This document shows, piece by piece, positions 38,437 to 53,400 of a DNA stretch of 64,000 nucleotides. The stretch comes from Liolophura sinensis (taxonomy: Eukaryota; Mollusca; Polyplacophora; Chitonida; Chitonidae): contig NC_088300.1 in NCBI RefSeq assembly GCF_032854445.1, forward strand, positions 57,634,984 through 57,698,983, read 5' to 3'. The notes below the pieces were generated by a model. That model saw only the letters and a program-made list of their open reading frames with translations, did not search any database and was not told where the DNA came from. A program made the translations under genes and the position numbers. Position 1 is the stretch's first letter. Every line of letters starts with the position of its first letter.

Positions 38437-41400
38437 CTAAAACTGCATCAACACAAACAGCCCGTTACAAACCATCAAATGGCAATGACACAGCTTTTGC
38501 TTTGGATAGTTTATTTGTGCATAAATCCACTAGTGATCTACACTGATTGGATCTTTTTCCTCCGACATTTTACATTATTAGCATTGATTGTTAAAAATGT
38601 ATAAAAGCAGTTGCAGTTTTTAGTATATTTGGTAGCATTTTATACAAGATTAGTAGGTGTTTGTGGCATGTTTGACGGCAGTTTATACATAAAGTATGTT
38701 TTAGTGTATTTATTTTTGTAGTCATGTTTAGCACATGTAGTTCATGTACTCTGTAGTATGTTTAGTAGCACATGTAGTTTGTACCATGTTTAACAGTGCC
38801 TGTAGTTTGTACCATGTTTCATAGTACCTGTAGTTTGTACCATGTTAAATACTGCATGTAGTTTGTACCATGTTTCATAGTACCTGTAGTTTGTACAATG
38901 TTAACTACTGCCTGTAGTTTGTACCATGTTTCATAGTGCCTGTAGTTTAGTTTGTACCATGTTTCATTGTACCTGTAGTTTAGTTTGTACCTTGTTTAAT
39001 AGTACCTGTAGTTTTTACCATGTTAAATACTGCCGGTAGTTTGTACCATGTTTAATAGTGCCTGTAGTTTGTACCATGTTAAATACTGCATGTAGTTTGT
39101 ACCATGCTTAATAGTGCCTGTAGCTTGTACCATGTATAATAGTGCCTGTAGTTTGTACCATGTTAAATACTTCCTGTAGTTTGTACCATGTTTCATAGTG
39201 CCTGTTGTTTAGTTTGTACCATGTTTCATTGTACCTGTAGTTTAGATTGTACCGTGTTTAATAGTACCTGTAGTTTTTACCATGTTAAATACTGCCGGTA
39301 GTTTGTACCATGTTTAATAGTGCCTGTAGTTTGTACCATGTTAAATACTGCCTGTAGTTTGCACTATGTTTAAAAGTAGTACTTGTAGTAGTATGTTTAA
39401 CATCACTTTGTAGAAAAAAGTTTCTTTAATATGACAACCTCTACCAATACTATTACATTTTGACAGGGACACTAATAATCTATGGACAAATTCAATACTG
39501 GTCAGCAAACAAGACATACTTATTATTTTCCAAAATTTACTAAAGTTTCATAAAAGAGGTCTTACCATCTGGGGATACAAATGGCTTTCCTGAGGAAGCC
39601 CAAACCTCTATAGGGTACCTCAAGATAACATCTAGTGAGGGAAGGGGTACTTGACTGAGTAAAGCATCAGTATCAACATCTGAAAGGGTAAGTAATAAGA
39701 AAAATGTTAGTTGTATGGAAGATTATAGACAGTAAAAGGAATTGACAGACAATTTATACTTTACACCGAGAGCCACACTTGATGTACAGTTTACATGTAT
39801 GCAAACTCTGTTGTTCAGCGTACAACTCAGCATACCAGAGACTTCTGAAAATATTTGTGTACTGTTTAAAACTTACTCAATTCACTCTTGGTCTGTTTTT
39901 CTTGTGTTTGTCCATCAGTGTCTGTCTTGTCCCCATCACCTGCATCTGTCATCAAGTTGTCCTTTTCCGTCTCACCTGTATACAACAATCAGACACCAAA
40001 GATCCATGTAGGGGTCAGGAGTAAATGGTGATCTACTAACACTGGTAAAGTAATGCAGCTGCGTGCTCAACCCATTTTAAACACATAGCCAGGGTACTTG
40101 CAATAATAAGAATTCAATTTAAATATTCAATCTTAGTCAAGTCAGCAATTTATTTATTTATTTATTTGATTGGTGTTTTACTCCATACTCAAGAATATTT
40201 CACTTATACGACGGTGGCCAGCATTATGGTGGCAGTAATTAATTAAGCCATTTGATGCTTGCATGCAGTTAATGTCAAGGGACAGGGCGAAACACAATGG
40301 GTTATCACATTTTATCATGACAACTTACTTGCAAACATTAAATATGTTTCATCTCCACTTTCAAGGATACATATAACACAATGTATTTATTTATTTGATG
40401 GGTGTTTTACATTATATTCAAGAACATTATACTTATATGACAGCTGCTAGCATTATGGCGTGAGGAGACAGAGCCGGGCTCAGGAAGTTGCACAGTATAT
40501 TCCTCTTCAACATGCTTTAATACTGGGAGCCAATGCTCCATGTGACCAAAATGGCATATTTTGAAGACATTACTACAACTGGATTGGCGACGTACAGCAC
40601 GATCCTTCTAAGTCATTTATACAGGGCAGTGAATAATAGTTTACTATCAAGTCAAATACTGCACAGTATGGAGGTTAATAAATACAGGATATTGCACAAT
40701 GAAGGTTGAATGATATTCAACATTTACTGTGCAATATTCTATTTATTATTTATATTTCGACAATATCGTAGTTTTGTGTATTTGAACAAGTTTAAGCAAT
40801 GTTTTAGCTGTAGGCCTTCACAGACTTGTGTATATAGCGTGACGTTGCACATGACGCCTTCTATGACATCGTGTCTTCTTGCATGACGTAAGAAATGTTG
40901 AGGTTGATTAAACTTGTATTATGACGTCATTCTGCTAAGCTTGGACTGGAACGTCATCTAACAAAACATTTCTTTTTGATGTTGTGGTGTCGGGGTATGT
41001 GATAACAAAAGTGATATCAAACTCTAGCCAGTGAGGTATCACTTTCTCAGTGAAGGAAATCCTAATATTTCACCTATATATAAATAATAAACGCCATTTT
41101 GATCATAAAAATCCTAAGACAATATTCTGTAAAGAGGACAAAAACTTAGCTACCTTCTAGTGTGCTGTTAGCATGTCCATCACCCCAAGCCCTGATAGCC
41201 TTCTCTTCCTTCACATCAGCCTGCCCCTGGCTTGCAGAACCCTCCTGTTTGTGTAACAATCGGTCCACCTGAGTGAGCATGGCAGACTTGTAGTTCTCCA
41301 CCGCCCAGCCTACAAGGTCCTCCATATCCAGGATCAGGGTCCCGTCCTCTGTGTAGAGACGAGTGGCAGCATTGCACATGCCCAGCCGCTGAGTGCACTG

Positions 41401-44400
41401 ATTCAACATCTACAGCACCAATAATCATTTCAGTGTTTTTAACATGGGCCTATACTTCTTAATGTAGCTGCAGTGCTGGTATGTTATAGATGTACTGCAA
41501 AGTGAGTTAATGAGCTAAACCATCAATAACAGTGTGATAGGCTGATACAGATACATGTAGCTGTAGTAGCACTGTCATGATAGAGACACAAATGTACACC
41601 AATATGATGAGATGATTTTTCAAATGCAGAATTTCACTTCAGGACATGGTTAAAAAGAGACGCACTGTATACATATAAGCTACTGATATACAATGGAGAT
41701 GGAACTTTGTAATGTATACCAAGTATGTATATACAGATGACATCTTCATCTGTAATTTCCTCATGGATTGGTAAAATGCAAAGTTCTTTGCAGTTAACAT
41801 TAATGGTGAACAACAACAAACACAATTTGCGTCTTTTCATATAATCTGTCAAATCCATCAATGTTTTGTCTGTAATAATAGTAATTTCCTTGGGTATTTA
41901 CGTGTGTACATACCCCATCAATGCTGGAGCCAATGATGACCTCGCCACTATTAAGACGCCCTTCCCCATTCTTGTAGGCCAGAATCCTGACAGGACGGAC
42001 TGTTTTGGCCGCTGAGATCTCCCTAGCTATCCTTTTCACGTTCATTTCATTTTTCAGATTCTCAAGCACTTCTTCCCAGATTTGCAGTGTTCTTTCTGCC
42101 TCATGACGAGACAGATCTACTTTTCCATTCAGCACCTTAAAGCTTCCAATCTGCTTCAATTTCATCTTTTTGGCTGTAGAAATAAAACATAATGAATAGT
42201 TAACATGTACACTGGTGAATGGAATGTGTATTTTGTTGTTTGATTGGTGATTAACACCATATATGAAAATTATTCACCTGTATTATGGTTCACAAAATGT
42301 GGGAAACCAGGCAGAGCCCACAAGAAACCGCTATTTGCTAAACCTAAATATCCTATATAAAACCCTAGCTACAGCAGTTTTAGCAAGTGATGTCTTTGAA
42401 CTTTGTTGGTCAAGGGCTGGGAAACCATTAGGACCAGAAAGCAGTAAGCCCTTGTGTGATGGGGACCAACATATACCTCAATGCTGTTTATTTGCAAACA
42501 AAACAATTATAGAAATGTGCCTTGGCAGATCAGATATATGCAAAACCTGTCTGTTGATCAAGAAACCATTAGAATAGACAAGTCTGAGCACGCAGCAGGT
42601 TTGACCATTTCAAAAGGATGGAAGATTTTGCTTGTTGAATGAACAAGGAAATGATCCTTGTTAAACACAGGGTTTAACACCACACTGGGAGTATTTCAGC
42701 TATATTGTGGCCATTTGACTGATTGTGAGGATCTCACCTTGGCCCATAGCACAGCTGAAGCTAGACTGAGCAGTCAGTTTCTCCACCTTACAGCGCCCTC
42801 TCATGGCTCGAGCACAGGAGGTACACACTCGTATCGCCTGGGTCTCCTTGTCTGAGTTCACCGGAGCAGGAACAAGAACCACATAGCCCTGAAGAACAAA
42901 AACAGGTCACCTTTAAGTTACAATCATTCATTAGGAATCTCAGACATTATTCTCATGTAATTATACTTTAGTACTTTAAGCATTAACATTACAATTATTT
43001 ATGTGTAATTAGTCAAAAAAAGAAAAAATTATATTCTAGGCAGAATGCTGAGGGAAAATAAAATTTCTACAATCTATATTACAGAATAACAACATCAAAG
43101 TTGAAAATGTACTTGACAATCCACAAATGATCTCTGTATTTAAAAGTTTCCTTTATGAAATGCAGAATGGAGCAGGTGCACTTACAGGCTGATTGAGCGA
43201 GGAGAAGCCTGCCACAGTGTAAGTACACACATCCACCTTATTAGCAGCTGTTATCTCTGTAATATAAACATACACAAGATGTAATAATGCCATTAAACAA
43301 ATGATCACAAGTAAAAGCTAAGGTGGTTTATCTCTACAAACTCAAAAAGGAAAGAAAACATTTCTACATTTTAATACATGTAGTGCATTTATATGTACAT
43401 CCATATAGAGGCCAGAATCCTGATGGACCATCACAGGACATATTATGTAAGTGAAACTTCATAAATATTCAAATTATATGATTACATCTCCCAATCTGAG
43501 CCAGAGAAATAACTCTCTTACCAAGTCAACCTAAACTCACCCTTGTCTAATTCATTTGCAGCAAATGCTGAAATAAATCCTGACTCGGCATCATATCTCC
43601 ACAGCTGATTGGCTCGTCCATATTGACTGGTCTGTCGTCTCTGTAATGTGACCTGACTGCCCACTAGGGAAATGGGGGATGTGCCATCACTGTCTGAGGG
43701 TGAGCAGTGGGGCAGCGACACTGTCAATACCAGCTGTTGGTTATACTTGGAGTGGATTATACTGCAACAACACAGTAATCACAGCCACATAAAAAAAAAT
43801 TGAAATTGAAATATTTAAAGCCACCATCTTTCACAGTTGTTTAAGGTCAATTTGGGATAAATAGGTTTAGGAGTTTAGAAGGGCAGTCAATCCTCACCAA
43901 CTATTGGACCTTTCCAAATCAAGTTTACAATTCAGCCAAACCAGCATTAGAATGAATATATACATTTATTCCATGCAGAAGTGCTCACGCTCCACACAGG
44001 AGGTCGAATACAAAAATATATTGCAGCTGCTTTGTTTTTGGTAGTGGTGAGTGTGAAATATGAGCCATATTTGACATACACAACAAAGCATCCTCAATGA
44101 GGGACTGTAGATCTCACCCATCATCTTTGATGACCCAGCGCTGATGGACGTCATCAGGCCGTCTCTTCACCAGCACTACCTGATTGGTTTGGCCATCAAG
44201 GTCTGCCACACCCACCACCAGATCAGGATTGGACGCACAGGATATAAAGCCATCCTGGAAATCAAACTTCTGCAGGGTGCTTCGTGGCTGACGCGGGGAC
44301 AACTTTGGTCTGTAAGTGAAGTGAAGCATTTTGAACAATGCACAAATCTAATATTTAATCTTTACTGTTAGTCTTGATTACCATATATGGTAAATGACCT

Positions 44401-47400
44401 TTGTTTCGCCCTCAGGCTTAGCAAGTGTATCCCACAATTCATTGCACTGATTGTGGTTCTTACCGACTGGGCGCCATAAAAGAGCATCTGTGGTGGTCAG
44501 GTGATTATATGGATAGTTCCAGAATGTAATAAACAAGCTCATGCTTAACTGAGTAGTCTGTCTATGCTCCTGTTTTGATCTTAATGAATTTAGTACATAA
44601 TGGCTTACTTCACAGCTGATGCACCTTGATTGTTTTATGATCGCCATTTTATGATGAAAGGAATTCGAGAGAAAATTCTCTGGAGATTGCTGAGTGTGGG
44701 CGTAACCACCCAGTACCATTACACATTTGTGGCATGTCAAATATGTGTTAATATTCATGCAGAGCTCTTCACGTACAAAGTTTATAACAGAACTTAGCAC
44801 CCTACAAATCCTGATTTTGCACATTACCAGCAAATAATGAATCAAACTGCGTTTAAAGTGACAAATTACAATCACAGGGCTCGAAATCTCCACGTGTGGC
44901 TATTATACCTGTTAATGGCAGGATTTTTGCCGATGAAAGGCCGAAATATAATCTTACCTGTCGCTGGTGACACGTGGGCATATTTGCATAATGGTAATCA
45001 TAAAACATGCACATATTTTAATATATAGCCAAACAGTGTTGTGCGAACTTCTATTATGTCAACCATCCTGGCTGACACAAATCCTGTCTGACTATGGATG
45101 TGCCGGATTCACTCACGGTGCTACTGACTTCTGTCACATTGTTTTTCTATCTAGTGTGGGCAAATATTTGACATGGTTTGTGCACTTACTTGAACTTCTC
45201 ATACATCTGTTTGTCAGTGTACTGCTCTGCCACAGGATCATCAGACTCAAAGTCACCCCCAGCATTAATCAGACGCTCCCATGGCCACTTGAGCTGGTTC
45301 AGACGGTCCTCGGACCTTTTGTGGGCTCGTTCGTGAGCTGTCATATTACTCCAAAAGAAAATCACAACAGAAATAAGGACAGGCAGAACATCAGAAGGAT
45401 AGGCTCTTTTTCAGCTGCTTATCAACAACAGTGACTTACCAACAAATTCCACTATTTGATATTATTCAATTCATTATCTTTTAGTCAGAAAATATATAAA
45501 CAACCATACAGATGAAGTACAACTGACTGAGATAAAAACATTACAGTAACATACAAAATGACACAAAATACAAATGACTCGTTAGACAGCCATAATGCAA
45601 AGGTCACAAATAAAGAGAAATCATTACAATTACAAAGAAATTTCTCTAACAGTACTGGCTACAGTCTGTTTATCATCCATCTGTTCTGGCCATACACACA
45701 CAGTGTCTGCTGAAGGTTAGAGCACCTGCTGACCTTGTTGCTTTGGCAGACCACTCAACCACACTAACACTAAATTGAAAGAATAAATGATTATGGCTGA
45801 ATGCCACATCGGCAATATCTCAGCAATGTCATGGCCAGCCACTTAATTGAAGGATCACTGGTAAAATTACTTGTTTTAGGCTGATATGGCCAATTTATCT
45901 ATTACTTTTACTGTAATTATGTATAATGGTGAATCCATGTTGAATTTGTGTGGCAAATTTAATGATTTATCAAAGTATCAACTTCTGTGACAGCATTAAA
46001 GAACATCAAATCGTCATCCAGTACCGGGAGCAGAAGTCAAAAATCTCAATATAAAATCCTTCCCAGATTTACATTACAACTTACTGTCAGTTAGGTAGGA
46101 AATAAACTTTGATAAGTTGTCAACACAGAGACACTAATCTATAGCACATATGGCTAGAACAGATAGAGGGTTAACAGTAGTGCTAGTGATGATTGCCCTG
46201 CATTTATTCTCCCATTCAGGATGTTAGTCTCCTTACTCCTCAGAATCCAGGTCCAGTTGCAGTTCATGTCTGTTGTTGAAGCTCTCCATGACAGCCTCTG
46301 GGTCTGACTCGGTCTTCTCCAGGTCATGGTGCCATTGCTTATTGATGATCACCTGAGCATGCACATTAAGGGATTCTACCTCAAGGCTGAAACCTGCAAT
46401 AGACAGTGGGGAATACATTAGCAGCAGTAGCTTAACCATATGGTTCTGCAGAAACAATACTGAGCACAAGTCAGTTTTGGCAAGCCACCCAGACAATGCT
46501 AAGTTGAATCACATCCTTCAATGACACATCAATCACCACTCAACTACCTTTCAATAGCTTCAGGAAAAATCAAATGCAGGCAACAAGCTATGGTCACTGG
46601 TCCACTGAAAAGAGAATGCATAATATTTATGTGAATCCACTATATATTAATAACTTTATGTAAAATCAAAGGAAATAGGCTATGACGACTGGTTCACTGA
46701 AAAAGAGTGCACAACATAATTATAGAAGAAACTGTGTACAATAACAGAAGTAGTGAGAACGTACCCTCTGGGTTCCTGAGAGCACAGAACTGCCTTATCT
46801 GTGAAACGTCCTGTGACAGCTGGGACAGAAGGAACCGTCTCTGCTGCTCAGCCTTGGTGACAGTCGGGTCGCTCCATGCCTCCCCACATGTCACATGGAC
46901 AAACTGATCTCGACTCAGATCTTGCAGGTTAAAATGCTCCTTGCCCTTCTCGTCAAACAGCCGACGAGCGGCAAATGGTAAGTCTAGCAATTCCGTGCAG
47001 TTGTCCAAAACTGAAAACGTAAAGCGTCCACATGAAGATATACATGTACTCTCTAAGTCACATGCTAATATTACTACTGAGCAAACCGTCAAACCAAGCA
47101 GAGGGTAACAATGCCATAACCCTATTTAAAAATGTTACTTTAGTTTTGTTTGTGCATCTCATAATTTTATTATCACTATACTGCCTGACATGCAAACCAG
47201 GAGCAGAAAAGAGTCTTACCATGTAGAACTCGAGTTCCCTGACAGACAAGTTCTGACAGTGTAGAGACATATCCAGGTCCACCTCAGCCCCTAATCCATC
47301 TCTGACAGATCCCTTCACACTGTGTTTGTGAGACTCTTTCTGCGGTTGCTAGGGGAACTCACCCACTGAGAAATAACAGCAGATACAGATCTCTAAATTA

Positions 47401-50400
47401 TTACCTCTTTCTTAACAACAAGACAGAATATCACATTGATCAATAACACATTTAATAAGGTATGTATGTGGTAATTATGAGTCCTGTAGAACACCTAATA
47501 TATTCAAATCATGTTATTTTTCTGACTTACTTCAGACAGGCATGAACTAGGAAAGGTTTTGATAAAGTACAAAAAAACACAGGCAGAATAGGTACTTGCT
47601 CATCCAGGCCACTCACATTAGACACATTTGGTCCCACAACCAACACTGCCTTCTGTTTGTCTCTTTCACCATTACGAAGCACAGCAAGGCGCAATGGTGT
47701 TGCTGAAACAAAATATTACGTAATGGTGACCAACAACAAATTTCAGGATTCATATTTAAAGATTATCTCTAAAAATTTCATCCATTCATTTCTTTTTGGA
47801 TGGAATATCTCATAAAACTTCCATTCATTATCTTGCATAAACACATGGAAATCAAGCTTGGAAATATGTTTTCACACATTCACACATACACGTTGCATAC
47901 CTGGTTGTACACACATGGACCCATTCAAAGGACCAGGCCAGCATGTACATGTATGTATGAACACTTGTAGCACATACCTCCTGACAGGTTTGTCTTCTTC
48001 TCCACCTTTTTGGAAGGGTTTGGAGCACTAACCATCAAGAAGGATTCCATGGGCCACAGGTATTCCTAGTATAAACACAAACAGAGGATTTTGAATTTCT
48101 TGAACACTAGAGTATTTTAGGTGTGGCAAGCTTATAAGCCCTAAAGTATCACTGATAAATTTTATGTAACACACAAGTAGTGCTACATCAGAAAGACAAA
48201 GACTTTGTAATGAGCCACTGTGACTCAATATTTTGGCACTTCATTCTGGCATCACTGGAAGAGATGTACCATGCTACACCTTGATAAATGCAAAATTTGT
48301 GCTAGTAAGTGCTTGTAGATCAAAGCCTTATGCCTGTTAGTTACTGGAGGAAATTTATAAACAAACATTTAACACAAAAAAGTGGAAAATAAATAACATC
48401 ACTGTAAAGTAGTCAGTTACTATTTACTTTACCGGGTTTTTTTGTAATGAATACTATGAAATCTATCTTAGAAACACTCCTTGCTGCCAGCCTTACCTCA
48501 TTTATTTGGCCATCTTGTCTGACAGGCCAAGAGTAGGCTAGTTTCTTCCACTCAGGATTGGCAACATCAGTATGTTTCCACTGGCCAATTGTCTCAAACC
48601 TTTCCTGCTTCAAAGCAAACCTGCATGGTGGAAATAGAATATGACAGCTTACAACAGCCAAGCATGTCATTCTGTCAGTTATTGGCTCATTGTTCAATTA
48701 TGATACAACACATGTCATATAATTCTCCTAATGCACAGGAATTTTCATACAACATATGCAGGAGCCTTTTGTTTCAAACCTGGAGTAATGGGCACAATTT
48801 ATTGTGACAAATAATTTTGATCACTTCATGGCAAATCAACATCACTACATGTATGAAGAACTTCGGGAGAGGAATCAAAATAAGCAAAAACCCTGGTTAA
48901 AATACAAGGACACACAATGACAGAGCTAACTGCTGAGTAGACCACTAAGGTCATACCTCTGACATTCGTTGTCTTTGGCTGGCATCCTGTCCGTCAGGAT
49001 AAGGACAACCTTGTTGCCTGGTTTCATACCCTGGATCCTCCTGTTTCCTGACATGTAATCCATGTGAGCTTGTGACTTCCCACCAAGGTAAGTCAGGCAT
49101 AGGTCAGGGTAAGCCTACAAATGTTGTTCAAAAATAGTTGAAATCTGAGAGTGTATAGCAGGCCCATGTTGTCCACATGTAAATTTGCTTAAAGGCACAG
49201 AAACTATAAAAATGAAGCAAGCATCAGTAGATAGACCATTAAAGACTGTGTCTGAAAATACTTTTGTTTTTTAAAATTGTGTTCCTTAAACTAAACATGA
49301 TGAATTGCTTGGAATGAGCTTTATGGACCATATTTGTTGCCAATTAAATCACATAAAGTTTGCTTCAGCCTTATACTGAAATCATGCTTCAAGTATTTAG
49401 TTCAGCAAATAAAATCTTACAATTACAAGATACATTTTAATGAAACAATATGAATCCTTTTTCTGATCAATATAGATTTCACTATGCAGACATGAATACT
49501 CACAGCTGAAGATATGGTACCATCTGTGTGGAATATCCACTGCTGTGAAGATCTGTCTGCCAGTTTGCCTTGGATAAGGACTGGGATTCCCTCCAAGTGG
49601 GACTCCTCTGCATCTGCTGGGGTCTCCCCACTGGACTCCCCTTCCTCACCCTGCTTTACCTCCACTCGAAACTCAGACACACCCAGGCACAGCTTAGGGA
49701 CACTCTTACAGTAGATATACCCTGACTGGAGACAATACATGTAGATGACAGTGGAGGTTATCACATACAGATATGTGCAAATTGTGCCTTTCCTTCCTAG
49801 ACGCAACATATGAAAGTTGCAGCAGATATAGCGTGAAATGACAATACATCTAGGTGAGAGTGGAGGCTACCATAGATATATAGATAAATGTATGTACATG
49901 CAGCGCCTTTCATTCATAAAGGCAAATATGTGAAAGTTGCAGCAGACATATGTTGACTACAGACAATACATGTAGATGACAGTGAAGGTTACATTAGATA
50001 TACTTGTAATGTCTTCCCTTACTGGATACAAATAAATGTATGTGTAAGTTACAGTAAATGTAACCTGGCTGGTGCAGTCAAAGATAGTGGAGATAGTATA
50101 GAGCCATCTATCACTGGATATAAACACAACAAAGTTACATACATCCTGATGGAAGAAAAACAGAGTGAAGATAAAGTTGACATGTCTTTCCTTGAGGGGA
50201 ATATACAGATTCACTTAGCGGTAAGATTTATTTACTTAGATCTTTAAAGGGACATACCACCGAAAGAAATTCAGAATTTTTGAGCTGTTTAACTAAACAC
50301 AAAAATGAGTTGCATTTGACTTCTAAATAAACCTCCTTGGCCTATAATTTCCACAAAATGTCAATTAAGAGAATTATAAGGGGAAATGAGGCAAATGAGG

Positions 50401-53400
50401 CAGTGCAAAGATTCTGACAATGCAACGTTTGTTCGTGGACCCCACATGCAAACAATACGATAGACTGAAAGCAATTAGAAGTCTGGTAAATCAAATACGA
50501 TCTTCCTTTCTAATGATAATGTTTTATTAAGTGCTCGTAATTGCCAATTGCGGTAGACCGCATAATTACAACACAGTGCCATGTCTGAATTTTCAACTTC
50601 ACTGAACATTTCCCATCATCTAGACAACAAGAGGATGTAACTGACTAAAAAAATAAGATTTACTATGTGCAATGATTTGAGAGAGTTCATGATCGAAGAA
50701 AAACCCCGGATAAAACAAAACATTTGATCATTCAGATATGTGTCAGTAGACATCTGAAGGTCTCAACTTTACGTAGATGAGGTCTAAAATAACAGCACAA
50801 TTTTTTCGACGAAGAAAAACTAACCTTGGAGACCATAAATATCTGTGACTCTGCCTGCCAGGAACAGTCCAGCATGAAGCCATTCTTATCACTTCTCTCC
50901 CCTGGAACTTTACGAGAGGCAGCCAGCTCTGGAAATACCACCAGCTTCTGATCCTTCTGAAACCAGATATGCACACCAGGTAAGATTAATCTGGTGTGGT
51001 GAATATACACTGATAGCACATTGATCAAAATATATTTTCAAGATACATATATTCCATAAAGATTAATGACAAATGACTTTTGACATATGTCAAATATTAC
51101 AAGTATTAAAGACATTTCATTTATTTATATGATTAGTGTTTTACACCACACTCAAGACTATTTCACTTATACAACACCAATCAGCATATGGTTTGAGAAA
51201 ATGGGGGAAACCCCTCAACCATCCGCAGGTTGCCTATAGACCTTTCCACGTACAGCGAAAGAGGAAGCCAACGTGAGCTGGACAAACTCACTGTGACCAC
51301 AGTGGTGAAAGGATCTCGAGCCACTGTGCTGCCCTTGAATGTTAGCCACTCTGCCATGAAGGCCCCCTATTATTTTTAAGCATGTACAAGTCTATCCAAA
51401 TTTGTGAACAAAATTGTAACTAGCCTTTATTACAAATTAACAGCTGTAAATGAGTTTAAATGATTTTAATGGAAACAACTACCGACACTCAGCGGCAACC
51501 AGGTATTAAGGATACCTTATTAGACACTGACTACACAGTTATATATTTACTAAGACTTTAAACTGTTTAGGGTGGGTCACACTCTGTTATCACACGGGCC
51601 AGTGCCCTGGAACCGACCTTGTGCCTGAGGAACTGGGTGCCTGGATCCAGCTCCTGATCCTCCAGCAGGGTCTGGATATAGGAGGTTTCTGCTGGAGATT
51701 TGGCCTCTTTATAATCATACTCAGCCGGGAAATGCTCACAAGTCTCCCACTCAGCTGGGCTAAAATTAAAAAGACGCATGTTATCGTTTGGCACGTTCTC
51801 TACTTTACATAAGACAAACTAAACTCAATGAAAACCATCAACTGACAAGCCAGATGTCAGGTTATAGTGAGATTATCATTTTGTTACACTGAATGTTATT
51901 GACTCCGCTTGAAACTTTTTGAAGGCTCCCATACCGAACTCTTTAATATATTTCAGTTGACGGAAGAATTAGTTTGCTGTTTCAGAAAATGATTAAATCT
52001 CATTCTGTATCAAACGATTTCTTACTTCTCTTTTCCTGCCAAAGGTCGGTCATTCCTATCCACAAACTTTGCCATAACCACCTGTCTACCATCATCAAGC
52101 TCGTAACCCTCCACCAAACCAAACTGAACCTGGAGACAGTAGGCTGCAAGACACAAGAACCATACAGAAACACTGCACAAATATGGAGTAAATGAACATT
52201 TTAATAGAAAGTAGCATTGGTTTATATCCAGCTGAAGGCTAATTACCAAAACAAAGAAAGGAATACAAGAGAAAAAATATGTATTGGAAAGTAAACTTAT
52301 ACAACTGAAGTCTATGTGTGAATTAAAGTTTTCAAAGGTAACCTCAAATTAATATTGATGTGATATATCTGAAGACAAATCATATCAACACTTTAAATAA
52401 CAAGTCTCATAAACCATTTCCTTGTCATCATCTCCTTTTTACAAAGCAGTCGCAAACTGTGCCTGGCTCAATTTCCATGACAACATACAGTGAAGATATG
52501 TCACTAGGGAAAATGTGCCAGGCACAGTTTCCGACTGTTTCGTAGAACGGGATCCTTATGGTGGATTGTTCTTGCAGGGTGGTAAGAGAGTAAAGCACTT
52601 ACTGAATGGAATGATGAATGGTTCCCCAAAGGAGAGCCACACTTCCTGACCATATTCCAGCTTCCTCACATCAGTGATCTCATTCCCCTGTTCATCATAC
52701 AATGCCCGTGCCAATGTCTTGATCTTAGGATTCTGTGGGTTCATGGTACGATGAGAGGCAGACAGCTCATCCAACAACTGCAAAGGCAAGCATATTGAGA
52801 CATGGAGTGGTTTTGGAGCCATACACTCATCTGATTAAACTGGGACTATGTGATGTGTTGAAATGATAATTATAAAGTTACATCATAGTCTGATCAAATT
52901 CGAACATGGATTGTGTTGCATGGATAGTTATATCCTCACAGCAGGGTCTAACTCTCAGTCTGCCATTTCACAAGTTATGGATGGATTTCTATTAAATTTG
53001 GAGCACAACTTAACCTGGGGCCAAGCACCAATCCATTACATTTTGGGCATGATCCAGATGTTGAAGTCTTTCAGCAAATATAAAGGAAATAAAGGAAGAA
53101 TCATGCACAGATTTTGATGGCACTTATGTACTTCTTCAGTGCCACAAGCATCAATTTATTTCACTTTGATGGTGATCTGGATCTATGAATGTTTAAAACC
53201 ATTCTTCACCATAGCAGATTTTAGCGAAATTTTGTGCAAATCTTGGCATTAATTTTGTTGCCATACCCAAGTGCACAAATTTATTAAATAATTCTTCAGT
53301 TCACAATCAGTTGCCAAAAGCTTCTCCGTCAGAAGTGTCTTTACAGAAAAGTTTGACAAGGATTTGAATAAAACTTTCTGCACAGCATGGCCTTGATACA

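Noticed and set aside
44378-44893. 171-codon minus-strand open frame
   Set aside because: It lies between DCDC1 exons 26 and 27, has no recognisable domain, and no splice model including it keeps the phase.
47220-47318. A longer minus-strand exon reading GAEVDLDMSLHCQNLSVREL
   Set aside because: It would end in phase 0 and shift exon 24 out of frame. The 19-nt exon fits the phase and the DCX alignment.
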